Assembly: GCA_020002185.1 (NCBI GenBank)
Contig: CM034539.1
Span: 29,653,750 to 29,717,749 of the forward strand
Direction: 5' to 3'
DNA from: Paraescarpia echinospica
Lineage: Eukaryota > Annelida > Polychaeta > Sabellida > Siboglinidae
Length of the DNA: 64,000 nucleotides
The notes beneath the pieces are model-generated. The model was not told the DNA's origin. It ran no database searches and was given only the letters and a program-made list of their open reading frames with translations. The position numbers and the translations under genes are program-made. Positions 13,501-23,605 of the stretch are shown piece by piece (positions within the stretch are counted from its first letter, which is position 1; each line of letters starts with the position of its first letter).

Positions 13501-16500
13501 TAATTGCAACATATAAAAAAGCTCACACATTTCAAAGTCAACTTCAATATTTTTAACAGCATATATGACAGTATTGCCTCATGATTATTCTGATGAAATA
13601 TGATGAAGTTCAGACCATTGAAATAATTATGTTATACCATATTTTCAATGGCATATGGTGTAGCACCTCCTGGTGGTTATCCTGACAGATAGCACTCATG
13701 TTTGGAAACCAATCCTAAGTTTTATGCTATTGTTATTGGACCAAATCTATAAAGTGATGAAGTTTCAATTCAGTCCAAATGCCAGAACCAGTTGTCAGTA
13801 AAGTGAGGTGGGTTCAGTTACCCAGAATCAGCCAGAGGTCTTAGTTATTACAGTGTACCAGGAAATTTGCTGTATCAATTGTTTTGAATGTGGAAACCAC
13901 ATGAAAACACAACAATCTTGCAGCTAACCCATCTAGCGACAGCAATATTGCCAATAAAGCATGCTTAGAATTTGAATTTTTTTTACAATCTGAACGTTTG
14001 CAAACAGTGTTTTTCTTTGGATTTATTAAGCAGAATTTGGTGGGCAGCATACCTTGATTATTACCTTCAACATATTTTTTCAAGTATTAAGTACATTGTA
14101 TTAAAAATGGTTTAAATACATCTCACAATATTACTTTTATTGTGTCTACACAGGCATTGCAAGCAGACAAGTTGGAAATGATCGAGAAACACAAAAACGA
14201 CATGCTCTCCATCGTCAGGGCGACAGCTGCGAAACTCAAATTCACACTTAACGGCAGTGTGGCACGGGACCGTGAATACCTGCAGATGGCGCTCTCATCA
14301 GCAAAGGAACGACTCGTTGACATGGAGACGGTACTGTCGGATGTCGAAACTGTGTTCAAGCGGACGGGAAACGAACCCGTCGACATCAACGTAAGTAGAC
14401 ATTTTTTTAAATCCCATAAATCCATAATCGATAATCCAGAATGTTCATAGTTAGTTGTTGGAAAACACATTCAAAGAAGATAATTGTATCAGATGGCACC
14501 TTTACAAATTGCATGCAACTATCATCATATGAGACAATGAGAAGTACAAGTATTCAGACAAGATTGCAGGCCGATTACTTGTGCTACTACCCCACTGTCA
14601 AATTTGATTATAGCAGAATGCATGTTGTAAAGGTACCATGCTGATATTCTCTTCTGCTGTTGATGTCTCTGTTTGAGATCACCACTGACCATTGCACTTT
14701 CAGTATTCTTCTTAAACACTTGAAGTGGATTGTATTTAGCTTCCGACTGTCGCCCTCATTCACCTTCATGTCTCGCTCGCACCAATGTAATAACACCGAT
14801 TTAACCAGTGTATCATACAATCTCAGTTTAGTTCACGCCGTGTATATATTTGTCATTTGAGCTCCGTATCTGCTTGAGTATCATAAAAGATGTCCTTGGT
14901 TTTTGTTGTTCATAGCATACCATAAGACACATTAATTAATTACACAGGTGTATAACATTTATAATTTTCTCTTCCAGGCCCTCAAGGCAGCCAAACAGTA
15001 AGTAACAATACTTATTCTGATAATTTATGTATAGATTATACAATGGGGGATGGTGCCATTGTCACAAGGGACTAATGCAGGATAATATTTGTGCCCGTTA
15101 TGACAGCGCCATGCATCACACGCCCTGTGCTCCGGGGTTATTGGAGTTTCAGCATCACTAAAACATTTTCGTTGCCGCTTATCTTCCTTCACCTTGTGGC
15201 TGTGTCGGTTGGCTCGACTGTGACATTGGAGGATGGGGGGAGGGGTGCTGTTGGAAATTGTTTAGCAGGCGAAGTTAACGCTATGTTAACAAGGTGTAAA
15301 ATACAGTCAGCGATTTGTTTACTAGCAATGCAAACACTGGAAACTTTCCCAAAGCAGTGCCGACACAAGTCTTTCTAGTGCCAGTTTTTGACTGACAGCA
15401 GTAATTAACAATGTATCTGTGCTGTTGCATTAAAACAGCATCCATTTAAATATTGCCACAAACTACACACTTAGAGTGATGCCACGGTTGCGTAGAGTAT
15501 TTCCAGGAACTGACCTGTGAAGGCTGTGCCAACGTCGGAGAAAGACTCCGCATGTGCGGCACCCGTCGTATAGTGGTAGGGCAGGTCATTACACAGTTGA
15601 CAGGTTTACCCATCAATCAAAATTCTTACCCGCCCCCGGCTGACTCAGCCCATCCAAATGACAGGGTGACAGGTCTCTGCAGTAGTGTATGATTGTCACA
15701 CACCAAACACACTGCCTCCATCCCTATATACAGGTTATGCATCCATAAACATTACAGAGGTATAGAAAGCAAGGCTTGAAACATGTACTTATAAAATATA
15801 TGAAAAACCCATTTGCTTATTGTGAATCTAACATTTATTCATCTAAGGGGTCGTTCACTATTGTCGACCTCTGTTCATACAGAGAGTACGAAAGGGGGTC
15901 AATGCCGGCATACTAATTATACAAAAGTCAGTCGCATGTGAACTGCAGAAACTTTGTGATTATGATGTTTGTTAACATGACAATANNNNNNNNNNNNNNN
16001 NNNNNNNNNNNNNNNNNNNNNNNNNNNNNNNNNNNNNNNNNNNNNNNNNNNNNNNNNNNNNNNNNNNNNNNNNNNNNNNNNNNNNNNNNNNNNNNNNNNN
16101 NNNNNNNNNNNNNNNNNNNNNNNNNNNNNNNNNNNNNNNNNNNNNNNNNNNNNNNNNNNNNNNNNNNNNNNNNNNNNNNNNNNNNNNNNNNNNNNNNNNN
16201 NNNNNNNNNNNNNNNNNNNNNNNNNNNNNNNNNNNNNNNNNNNNNNNNNNNNNNNNNNNNNNNNNNNNNNNNNNNNNNNNNNNNNNNNNNNNNNNNNNNN
16301 NNNNNNNNNNNNNNNNNNNNNNNNNNNNNNNNNNNNNNNNNNNNNNNNNNNNNNNNNNNNNNNNNNNNNNNNNNNNNNNNNNNNNNNNNNNNNNNNNNNN
16401 NNNNNNNNNNNNNNNNNNNNNNNNNNNNNNNNNNNNNNNNNNNNNNNNNNNNNNNNNNNNNNNNNNNNNNNNNNNNNNNNNNNNNNNNNNNNNNNNNNNN

Positions 16501-19500
16501 NNNNNNNNNNNNNNNNNNNNNNNNNNNNNNNNNNNNNNNNNNNNNNNNNNNNNNNNNNNNNNNNNNNNNNNNNNNNNNNNNNNNNNNNNNNNNNNNNNNN
16601 NNNNNNNNNNNNNNNNNNNNNNNNNNNNNNNNNNNNNNNNNNNNNNNNNNNNNNNNNNNNNNNNNNNNNNNNNNNNNNNNNNNNNNNNNNNNNNNNNNNN
16701 NNNNNNNNNNNNNNNNNNNNNNNNNNNNNNNNNNNNNNNNNNNNNNNNNNNNNNNNNNNNNNNNNNNNNNNNNNNNNNNNNNNNNNNNNNNNNNNNNNNN
16801 NNNNNNNNNNNNNNNNNNNNNNNNNNNNNNNNNNNNNNNNNNNNNNNNNNNNNNNNNNNNNNNNNNNNNNNNNNNNNNNNNNNNNNNNNNNNNNNNNNNN
16901 NNNNNNNNNNNNNNNNNNNNNNNNNNNNNNNNNNNNNNNNNNNNNNNNNNNNNNNNNNNNNNNNNNNNNNNNNNNNNNNNNNNNNCCACACACACCACAC
17001 ATACACCAGACATACCACACACACCACACACACCACACACACCACACACACCACACATACACCAGACATACCACACACACCACACACACCACACACACCA
17101 CACACACCACACACCACACACCACACAAACCACACACACCACACACACCACGCACACCACGCACACAGACATGGTGTCAAATACACTGAAAAGTATTTAA
17201 ATGCAAATACTTTTGACATTTCAAATGCAAATTCAAATGCAAATACAAAGTATTTCAAATACGTTTCAAATACTTTTATAATTCTCTTGACGTCCTCATG
17301 CACAATAAATAATGACAAAAAAGAGCTATACTTGACCATTGTTTATCCAGAATTAAGGGAGTTCATTGAGTCAATAGTACCATGCTATAATTGGTCACAT
17401 ATTGTTAATGTTTTCCTCTGTGACAGGTTAATCCTGTTTTCCATTTCCTGTGCCCACTGATGCACTGTCTTCCAATAAAATTAGATTAAGCCACCCACTG
17501 TTAATTAAATGCTTGCTTATCTGACCCTGTGGCAGGCCAGCTGATACACTGATCATCCATCTGATAATGGCCCAAGTTAAAGTTGAGTTAATGATCAAAG
17601 CATGCAACTGGCTGCAGTTGGTCAGCTAATAAAAGAGCTATAGGATGGCCAGTTTTCTCTCAGTGAATATCATGCCTGGGTGATCACATAAGTAATATGA
17701 GTGACCTGTAACAACTGCCTATACCAAGCAACAATTTAATTAAGCACAGCTGTGATAAAAGTTTTCATTGACAGAATTAAATGCTCTAAGTATTTGAAAA
17801 GTATTTGATTTTTCAAATACTTTTAAAATGTATTTAAATGCAAATGCAAATAGTTTTGGCTCCAAATTTTCAAATGCAAATGGAAATACTGGATCAGTCG
17901 CATTTAAATGCATTTAAATGCAAATGCATTTGCATTTGCCCCCATGTCTGCACACACACCACAGACACCACAGACACCACAGACACCACACACACCACAC
18001 ACACCACACACACACCACACACACCACAGACACCACACACACCACAGACACCACACACACCACACACACACCACAGACACCACAGACACCACACACACAC
18101 CACAGACACCACACACACCACAGACACCACAGACACCACACACACCACAGACACCACACACACCACAGACACCACAGACGCCACACACACCACTCACACC
18201 ACACACACCACACACACACCACACACACCACACACACTACATTCATTTCACATTGTTAAAAAGACTGGTGGCAGCAGGAATAAAAGATAACTTCTTACGG
18301 TTTGTTTTGCACGAGGGACGCCTAAAACGGCGGCCCGACGGCAGAGTCTCAAACATGGTATATAGAGCATGACTATCATTGGCTAAAATAGAACGTGCCT
18401 TCCTAAGTACCTGTTGTTAAAAAAACTGAGTGATGTCTTTCTGAGTCTCTCCAATTGTTTTGGAGCTGACTTGTACAATCTTTTGTAAACTGTTCTTGTT
18501 TTTAACACTCAGGTTGAAATAACAGCAGATAAACGGACAAGAAAGAACACTCTCAATAAGACTTGTAAAATAGGTTTAAAATTGTTTTATTAACCATAAA
18601 ATGAGTTTAATTTTCAAAGAAAGTACAAGTGCTGCTGACATTTCTTGACGATTACTTCAGTGTTGTCATCCCATCTAAGTTTGTTATTAAACACTGTACC
18701 TAAGTATTTGTACTTGGTAACAATTTCAACCTCTTGATCATGAAAGGTGTTTTTTCAGGACTTTGACTATGTTTTCTTAAATCTATTACCAACTCCTTGG
18801 TCTTACATACATTAAACTTTAAATAGGAGTCATCACACAACTCAACAAAATATTTTGGGGAACCAAAAAGAAGTGAAAGTCAGGCATTGTCATCAGCAAA
18901 TTCAATCCCCGATATGTCCTTTGCTTGTATCATCACCATGTATGCATAACATATAACTTTCAGCGTGTTATCAACATTTCAAAATTCTAATTAATGGGGG
19001 ATGGAGGGGGTTCTGAGAATTAGCTGACAGTTGTGAATGACCCCTAAGTATAACACGCCCTTCTGAGATATGAGTGAATTTTGACTCTAACATATTCATT
19101 CTGTCAGCATTCACACACAATCAGAACAAATATACCTTCTTACATCTAATTTACATTGTTCTTTCACTATAATGTTACTTCATGTCTAAATTAGAAAAAA
19201 ACATGCTTGTATCAATATTTTCATAACGATTCATTATCTGAAGTACCGGTGCTTGTCTTTGTTCTCCTCTTAACCTTCTGGAATGTGCAAACTAAACTGG
19301 CTTTCGTTACCCTAGGAAGCTGGGCAGTCTGAACCAGTATGGAGACTCAGAAAGGCCAGATCAAGATTCGTTCATGAAAGTATCCTTCTTCGACACAGAC
19401 CTTCAGTCGTGTCTGGGCGACCAACAGAAGGCACTGTCTTACCAGACAGGTGAGTGCTCAGTTTGGTTTTACCATACTCACTAAGTGACTGTTCTGAATG

Positions 19501-21569
19501 ACACGTTTCTGGGGAATTCTGAGTTGTTTAATTGGGAGGATGGCCCTCATAACAGATGAGAGATGGAAGGTTGGCCCTCAATACAGGTGGGAGATGGGAG
19601 GTTAGCCCCAAAACAGGTGGGAGATGGGAGGTTAGCCCCAAAACAGGTGGGAGATGGGAGGTTAGCCCCAAAACAGGTGAGAGATGGGAGGTTAGCCCCA
19701 AAACAGGTGGGAGATGGGAGGTTAGCCCCAAAACAGGTGGGAGGTTAGCCCCAAAACAGGTGGGATATGGGAGGTTAGCCCCAAAACAGATGAGAGATAG
19801 AAGGTTAGCCCTCATAACAGGTGAGAGATAGAAGGTTGGCCCTCAATACAGGTGGGAGATGGGAGGTTAGCCCCAAAACAGGTAGGAGATGGGAGGTTAG
19901 CCCCCAAACAGGTGAGAGATGGGAGGTTAGCCCCAAAACAGATGGGAGGTTAGCCTCAAAACAGGTGGGAGATGGGAGGTTAGCCCCAAAACAGGTGAGA
20001 GATGAGATGTTAGCCCCAAAACAAATGGGAGATGGGAGGTTAGCCCCTTCATGATCCTATATATGGATGTTATCCGCCCCAAATGTTTCAATGACACAGG
20101 AAGTAAATGGTGTCTGTTGTAGAGCCGCCGAGGGAGCCAAGGATCTCGGAGAATCAGTGCATCATCTCAGACAGCAGCGCGTACATTGAGTTGTCTTACA
20201 ACGAGACAGTGAGAGCCAAACAGATGACACTACACTACCAGGAGTCTATCTACAAGGGTCTCTCGGAGAAAGACTGGCAAAAAGCTGAGGTGTGTACATA
20301 TTAGTACAGTGTGTTGAACTATCGTTGCATCGCGATAGTCACTGTAACGATAGTATACTGAACTAACAACAGTAAAGATAGTTGGCAAACAGATCAGTAG
20401 GGCTATTTGTACTATCCAAAACAGTATTTGTAAACATGCTTTTTTAACTACAGTTTGCCAATTTACTTATTTACCGACATAACGTGAACAATCATGACAC
20501 CACTTAGAGTAACGATAGCCTTCAAATCCAACCAATGGCGTCACTCACACATTTTGTTTTGGTACTACTTTTTGTGGGTATTTAGCATTTCATGATACTA
20601 TCGTGATGCTATGGCAATAGTCATGACACTATTGCAGTAATATTGCAATAGTAAAACACCTGTGTCAATAGTATCATAATAGTCAAACTGTTTCCAATAG
20701 TCATCCTTAGTGTATATCATATCATAGAGACATAGTGCGTTTCATTCTGTGTTGTCACATTATTGTCAAACTGTCTAGAAACATATACTGCTCACAGTGC
20801 TCTAGTTACTGTTATATTCTATCGTTTTTAGCTTTTAAATCTATCATAAATTTCATCCCTTGAGAAACACAAGTTTGTATGTGACATTTTCAAATGTCTG
20901 AAGTATTCAATACAGAAACTTTTCCTGCTACTGAAAAATCTAGTTTTTTAAAAAATCTAGTATAATGAGGCCCTTATTATACCAGAATTAAAATAAAACT
21001 TCATTTTTTATTACATGCAATGTGAATACGTTTAAAAATAAAATCGATGCATACCTTAAAAGGGTGGGATACACGTAGATAAAAAATACTGGACTCTCGA
21101 TAAGCCAAAAGGCTTCCTTGTCCACCTGCCATCTAGAGTTAATTTTCTGGGTGGCAATCTTGTTAAATTTTGTTAAATGTTTCTGTATTGAATTATGTCA
21201 GACATTTGAAATTGTCACTTACGACCTTGTGTTTCTCATGAGGCGCACTGATCTCAAATGTCTCTAATGCATTATTAATTAACATAATAATTTTATTTTT
21301 AAAATAAAAAAATAAGTATAAGAAAATGTAAACAAATTATAACAACACATGATATTTCATTTAAAAAGCAGGTAATGTTGACATCTGATTTTTGTCGCCA
21401 GGTTGTTGAGTTGAGTCATGGCAAAGGGCACTGCGTGCTTCGTGACCTTCGACCTGGCAACATGTACAGGATGTACGCTGTAGGGGCGAACGACTTTGGC
21501 GAGAGTCCACACTCGAAGGAACTATGGTTCCGCACAGTAGACGAAGAGATCGAGAAACGAATATCGTGA
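10356..21569 (+). CDS. TRIM-type E3 ubiquitin ligase candidate: RING, B-box, coiled coil, FN3 (8 exons)
   Basis: Joining 10356-10544, 12452-12649, 13216-13311, 14154-14390, 14978-14997, 19316-19449, 20123-20289 and 21402-21569 gives 1209 nt, 402 residues and a stop; all junctions are GT/AG and in phase. Order: C3HC4 RING (residues 1-45), one B-box (about 80-118), coiled-coil helices (about 130-215), a linker, and one fibronectin type III domain (about 255-395). RING-B-box-coiled-coil proteins are typically RING-type E3 ubiquitin ligases that dimerise through the coiled coil. The start is firm: TGA lies in frame two codons before the ATG. The protein ends just after FN3 and lacks the SPRY domain seen in many FN3-bearing TRIMs. 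Introns carry a LINE fragment, a Harbinger-like element with an assembly gap, a 30-bp minisatellite and an inverted-repeat element. The substrate cannot be read from sequence, and no exact vertebrate orthologue is recognised. Confidence 0.9.
10600..11130. repeat. Intronic repeat with 119-bp tandem duplication
   Basis: A segment containing ttttcaacagcacttccctc occurs at 10794 and again at 10913. The following gatgtcaccaaatgaacc occurs at 10882 and 11001, so the period is 119 bp and about 1.8 copies are present. The surrounding 10625-11125 has short runs of C/G such as gtgccccc at both ends, which suggests a decayed mobile element, but no clean terminal repeat was found. The frames across the duplication are Lys/Glu-rich and not recognisable. 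Confidence 0.75.
11131..12451 (+). other. TRIM intron 1, remainder
   Basis: AT-rich intron sequence up to the acceptor ttttcag at 12445-12451. Nothing recognised. Confidence 0.5.
12452..12649 (+). CDS. TRIM gene exon 2: B-box
   Basis: 66 codons, phase 0 to 0, donor gtgcgt. The zinc ligands run CEQH, then YCKTC, then CLKC, then H and a DHD segment, the spacing of a B-box type 2 domain. Only one B-box is present. Confidence 0.92.
12650..13215 (+). other. TRIM intron 2
   Basis: Very AT-rich intron between donor gtgcgt and acceptor ttgttgtag. No element recognised. Confidence 0.6.
13216..13311 (+). CDS. TRIM gene exon 3: start of coiled coil
   Basis: 32 codons, phase 0 to 0, acceptor ttgttgtag, donor gtaggt. 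The peptide is charged and heptad-like ([11 protein letters not shown], then [10 protein letters not shown]), as expected for the coiled coil that follows a B-box. Confidence 0.85.
13312..14153 (+). other. TRIM intron 3
   Basis: AT-rich intron with no recognised element, ending at acceptor ctacacag (14146-14153). Confidence 0.5.
14154..14390 (+). CDS. TRIM gene exon 4: coiled coil
   Basis: 79 codons, phase 0 to 0, donor gtaagt. Helical, with Leu/Met/Ile at heptad spacing ([15 protein letters not shown], then [19 protein letters not shown]). This is the bulk of the predicted dimerisation coiled coil. Confidence 0.88.
14525..14870 (-). mobile_element. LINE reverse-transcriptase 3' fragment in TRIM intron 4
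   Basis: On the minus strand, 14820 to about 14650 encodes [19 protein letters not shown], then [18 protein letters not shown] and VVISNRDI. This matches the well-known C-terminal region of RTE/CR1-like LINEs (a V-SVLLYG-ETW pattern, then a CLRRIL pattern and ISN). Stops and frame breaks follow. It is antisense to the host gene. Confidence 0.75.
14978..14997 (+). CDS. TRIM gene exon 5: 20-nt micro-exon
   Basis: Acceptor tcttccag, then 20 nt (six codons, ALKAAK, plus CA), then a strong donor gtaagt. It enters in phase 0 and leaves two bases that the next exon completes to Gln. Skipping it would shift the frame. The call rests on good splice sites on both sides and exact phase agreement. Confidence 0.75.
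15000..15846 (+). other. TRIM intron 5, first part
   Basis: Intron sequence before the Harbinger-like element. Nothing certain recognised. Confidence 0.45.
15986..16985. other. Assembly gap, 1000 N
   Basis: Exactly 1000 N, which is a placeholder length. The right flank is a CA-rich tandem repeat (ccacacacaccacacac), so the gap is probably a collapsed simple repeat. Frames running through it are artefacts. Confidence 0.99.
16986..17165. repeat. CA-rich minisatellite (left block)
   Basis: Tandem accacacac-type units with variants (atacaccagacatacc). It runs from the gap edge to the start of the inverted-repeat element at 17166. Confidence 0.95.
17166..17950. mobile_element. Inverted-repeat element (hAT-like MITE) with ATGCAAAT-rich ends
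   Basis: The left end CAGACATGGTGTCAAAT at 17166 is the inverted counterpart of the right end ATTTGCCCCCATGTCTG, which finishes at 17950. Flanking 8-mers are CACGCACA (left) and CACACACA (right), compatible with an 8-bp hAT target duplication but ambiguous in a CA-rich array. Both subterminal regions are dense in aaatgcaaat, including palindromic aaatgcatttgcatttg. The middle (17300-17790) is unique and non-coding. It sits inside the CA-rich array, so it split one minisatellite into two blocks. Confidence 0.65.
17951..18238. repeat. CA-rich minisatellite (right block)
   Basis: Tandem cacacacc and cagacacc units. It continues the same kind of array as 16986-17165 on the other side of the inverted-repeat element. 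The Thr/His-rich and Val/Cys-rich frames are artefacts. Confidence 0.95.
18245..18935 (-). mobile_element. Decayed LINE reverse-transcriptase 3' half
   Basis: On the minus strand from about 18930 down to 18248, frames spell EFADDNA (catalytic ADD), then [46 protein letters not shown], and near the end [16 protein letters not shown] and [14 protein letters not shown]. This order matches the C-terminal half of a CR1/Rex-type LINE ORF2. Several stops and frame changes show it is dead. It lies in a TRIM intron, antisense to the gene. Confidence 0.85.
19316..19449 (+). CDS. TRIM gene exon 6: linker
   Basis: Acceptor cctag; 134 nt that complete Gln from exon 5, add 44 codons ([10 protein letters not shown] to ALSYQT) and leave one base; donor gtgagt. 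No domain is recognised; it joins the coiled coil to FN3. The 30-bp minisatellite starts 86 bp downstream. Confidence 0.85.
19535..20050. repeat. 30-bp minisatellite in TRIM intron 6
   Basis: About 17 units of a 30-bp repeat (gggagatgggaggttagccc then caaaacaggt), with shortened and diverged units (ccctcaatacagg, ccctcataacag). Because 30 is divisible by 3, the repeat gives regular open frames on both strands. It lies between exons 6 and 7 and is intronic. Confidence 0.97.
20123..20289 (+). CDS. TRIM gene exon 7: first half of FN3 domain
   Basis: Acceptor ctgttgtag; 167 nt completing Glu and adding 55 codons; donor gtgtgt. The EPPREPRI start and the strand-like [10 protein letters not shown] segment fit the A-C strands of a fibronectin type III fold, ending in a charged DWQKAE. 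Confidence 0.86.
20305..20720. repeat. Intronic sequence rich in ATAGT/ACTAT motifs
   Basis: The motif atagt and its complement actat recur at least a dozen times in both orientations (gcgatagtcac, gcaatagtcatg, gcaatagtaaaac, ataatagtcaa). This suggests a decayed hairpin-forming element, but no clean terminal repeats were found. Confidence 0.4.
20858..21243. mobile_element. Inverted-repeat MITE with about 70-bp arms, TRIM intron 7
   Basis: The left arm CCTTGAGAAACACAAG at 20858 continues with a block containing tttcaaatgtctgaagtatt and caatacagaaact. The right arm is its reverse complement, ending GTGTTTCTCATGAGG at 21243. The arms are about 70 bp with scattered mismatches, so the 386-bp segment could fold back. 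It has no coding content and no clear target duplication. Confidence 0.75.
21402..21569 (+). CDS. TRIM gene exon 8: second half of FN3 domain and stop
   Basis: Acceptor tcgccag; 55 codons and TGA. The [20 protein letters not shown] segment is the classic F-G strand region of FN3 (L-P-tyrosine corner, then Y-A-N-G-S pattern). The protein ends 20 residues later (EEIEKRIS), leaving no room for SPRY. Confidence 0.9.
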   Translation, partial: VVELSHGKGHCVLRDLRPGNMYRMYAVGANDFGESPHSKELWFRTVDEEIEKRIS

Positions 21570-22107
21570 CATCCCTGTTACATTTCAATAGCACTGCTTT
21601 AAACAGCATAATTGTTATCGACAGATCGTATATTTTTGATTATACCTGTATGACGACATTTATTTTCATCGAGTTAACACCTGGTGCATGGTGTAAAAAT
21701 AAATGTGATGTATATATTTTAATTAGCTGGTATTATGATGATATATAATATATGGCATACATTTCTGAACTGTAATGTGTTATAAACCTATTGGTAGAAG
21801 GTGTAGAGTTTATGCAAATACACTGGTACTGGATATGTATTGTCATAACGTATGATAGAAATTGGGCTAAGCATTTTAATAGAGCACTGTATTTTTTTGT
21901 GTCATATTATTTTTAGATGGTGTGACAGATTCCACATGAATTCCCGCTGAATCATGGAACTGGAGTTTTTATCCTAGATTTTTGTCTTATAAAATCTGGA
22001 TGTTGAACACCAGTTGTGTATAGTTGTAACAAATATCGATGTTTGTTACACCTGCCTGATTTTATGATAACTCCATTTTTTTATGAAACAACCTTTTAAC
22101 CATTAAA
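21570..22107 (+). other. Probable TRIM 3' UTR with two poly(A) signals
   Basis: AATAAA at 21698-21703 lies 129 bp after the stop, and a variant ATTAAA lies at 22102-22107. Either could end the transcript. Confidence 0.55.
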
Positions 22108-22604
22108 CATGTATTTTTAAAGAGTTCTGTGTGGTTATTTTATAAAATATTCAGTTGCACTGTCTATGTTACACATGTCCAGAGGTATCACATGTACTGA
22201 TTTAGTGGTAAAAATGGTGCTTTGCGTTTTTAATTCTTGGAATATCTACTGCCTAACCACGACAGTTTCCCTTATTTAATCTAAATATACCACCTTATTA
22301 CACTTAATTGCAAAAAGCACCACAGTTAATAAAATATATGCATATAAAGGTCAGTTTGGCGATAATGTTCTGACTAGTTGAATGAGACCTCATAAGACCA
22401 TTACATTGTAACCACAATAATACAAACTAGTCAGTTACAGAACGTTGCCGAGCACTGAAAACAACTAGGAACTATGTTAAAATAAAAGGAGAATTGTATA
22501 TATATCCTTCATAAGGCTCGCCAGAAACATCATATTTAATAATTACACCTCTTCCTTTGTCTTAAGTCTCAACAAAAAACATCAACAGATCCCCTAATAT
22601 AGGC

Positions 22605-22880
22605 TCACCAAAGACCTCTAATCACACACCCCTGTCACCTCCAACTACACCCACTGACACCTCCAAATACACCCCTGTGACACCTCCAATCACACCCCCT
22701 CTAACACCTCCAATCACACCCCCGACACCTCCAATCACACCCCTCTGACACCACCAATCACACCCCCCTGACACCACCAATCACACACCCCTGACACCAC
22801 CAATCACCCCCCCCTGACACTACCAATCACTCACCTGACACCACCAATCACACTCCCCTGACACCTCCAACTACGATCCC
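22605..22880. repeat. Degenerate 20-24-bp minisatellite (C-rich)
   Basis: Tandem units of the form cacccctgacaccaccaatca, with variants (cctccaa, ctctgac). Intergenic. Confidence 0.9.
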
Positions 22881-23100
22881 ATTTTTACAGTTTACAATCT
22901 GGGAGATTTTCTTCTTTTCTGGGAGGGCGGAAGTGATACAAGACGTCCGAGAGACTCCCAGAAGATCTGGGAGGTTTGGCAGGTACAGTTGTATACAGAT
23001 CTAACAGCTTATGTGCAGTGTTACTTGGCACCTCCGCATGTGTGACTGTGGATGTGGCGTGAGAGCTTTATCTTCCTCTTGCTCCACAATGTACATGGGT

Positions 23101-23440
23101 GAGGTTCAGGTCCTGTACTGTTGTACAATTCTTCCCACACATGCGTTCTACAGCTTCCTATCAGCAGTCCATCTCTCTCCAACTTTCATTTTCCACCATC
23201 TGTCTAAATTCCCTTTTTACGCCATACTCGCATTTCAGTTGAGTCTTCTTGGGACTCTTATGTTTATCTGTCTCTGTTCGTTTTAGTAGTCCGCCCACAT
23301 CCATTCTTGTCAAGTGGCCTGTCCACATCATCTGCGTTATACCAATCCCTCCGTTAAGCTGAACTGCACCCTGATCTCTCTGGTCATTCAGTGGAGACGA
23401 CATGCTCTGCTTGTTAACAAAGCATAGTCTCATGTACCCA
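23101..23440 (-). mobile_element. LINE C-terminal fragment
   Basis: On the minus strand, 23433 to about 23161 encodes ITQMMWTGHLTRMDVGGLLK, then KREFRQMVENESWREMDC. This fits the LINE ORF2 C-terminal pattern (RR-R-W-GH--RM, later W--A/C). It is antisense to both flanking tandem arrays and to the TRIM gene. Only this end remains. Family call is medium. Confidence 0.6.
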
Positions 23441-23605
23441 CCCCTGCTGGTCTCCTGTTGAGACTTTGGTCCCTGCTTGGTAATGTCACCTCATAGCATG
23501 GCGCAGCTGTACTGGGCATTACTATGTACTGCTTTCTAATCCTACAGTGACAGACATCGACACCAGCTCAGATGCAGTGATCATTGGCTGCATAAAACTA
23601 CCAAA

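Larger units (their letters stand above)
15847..19044. mobile_element. Harbinger-like composite element with TAA target duplication
   Basis: The left end reads TAA then GGGGTCGTTCAC at 15844-15858. The right end reads GTGAATGACCCC then TAA at 19033-19047. The ends are inverted copies (GGGGTCrTTCACwAyTGTC) and a direct TAA flanks them, the 3-bp duplication typical of PIF/Harbinger elements. The interior holds the first gap, CA-rich repeats, a second inverted-repeat element and a LINE fragment. No Harbinger transposase or MYB-like gene is visible, though the gap could hide one. Confidence 0.6.

Noticed and set aside
15917..17339. Long frames crossing the 1000-N gap (also 39355-40700)
   Set aside because: Mostly unknown residues through N; no coding evidence.
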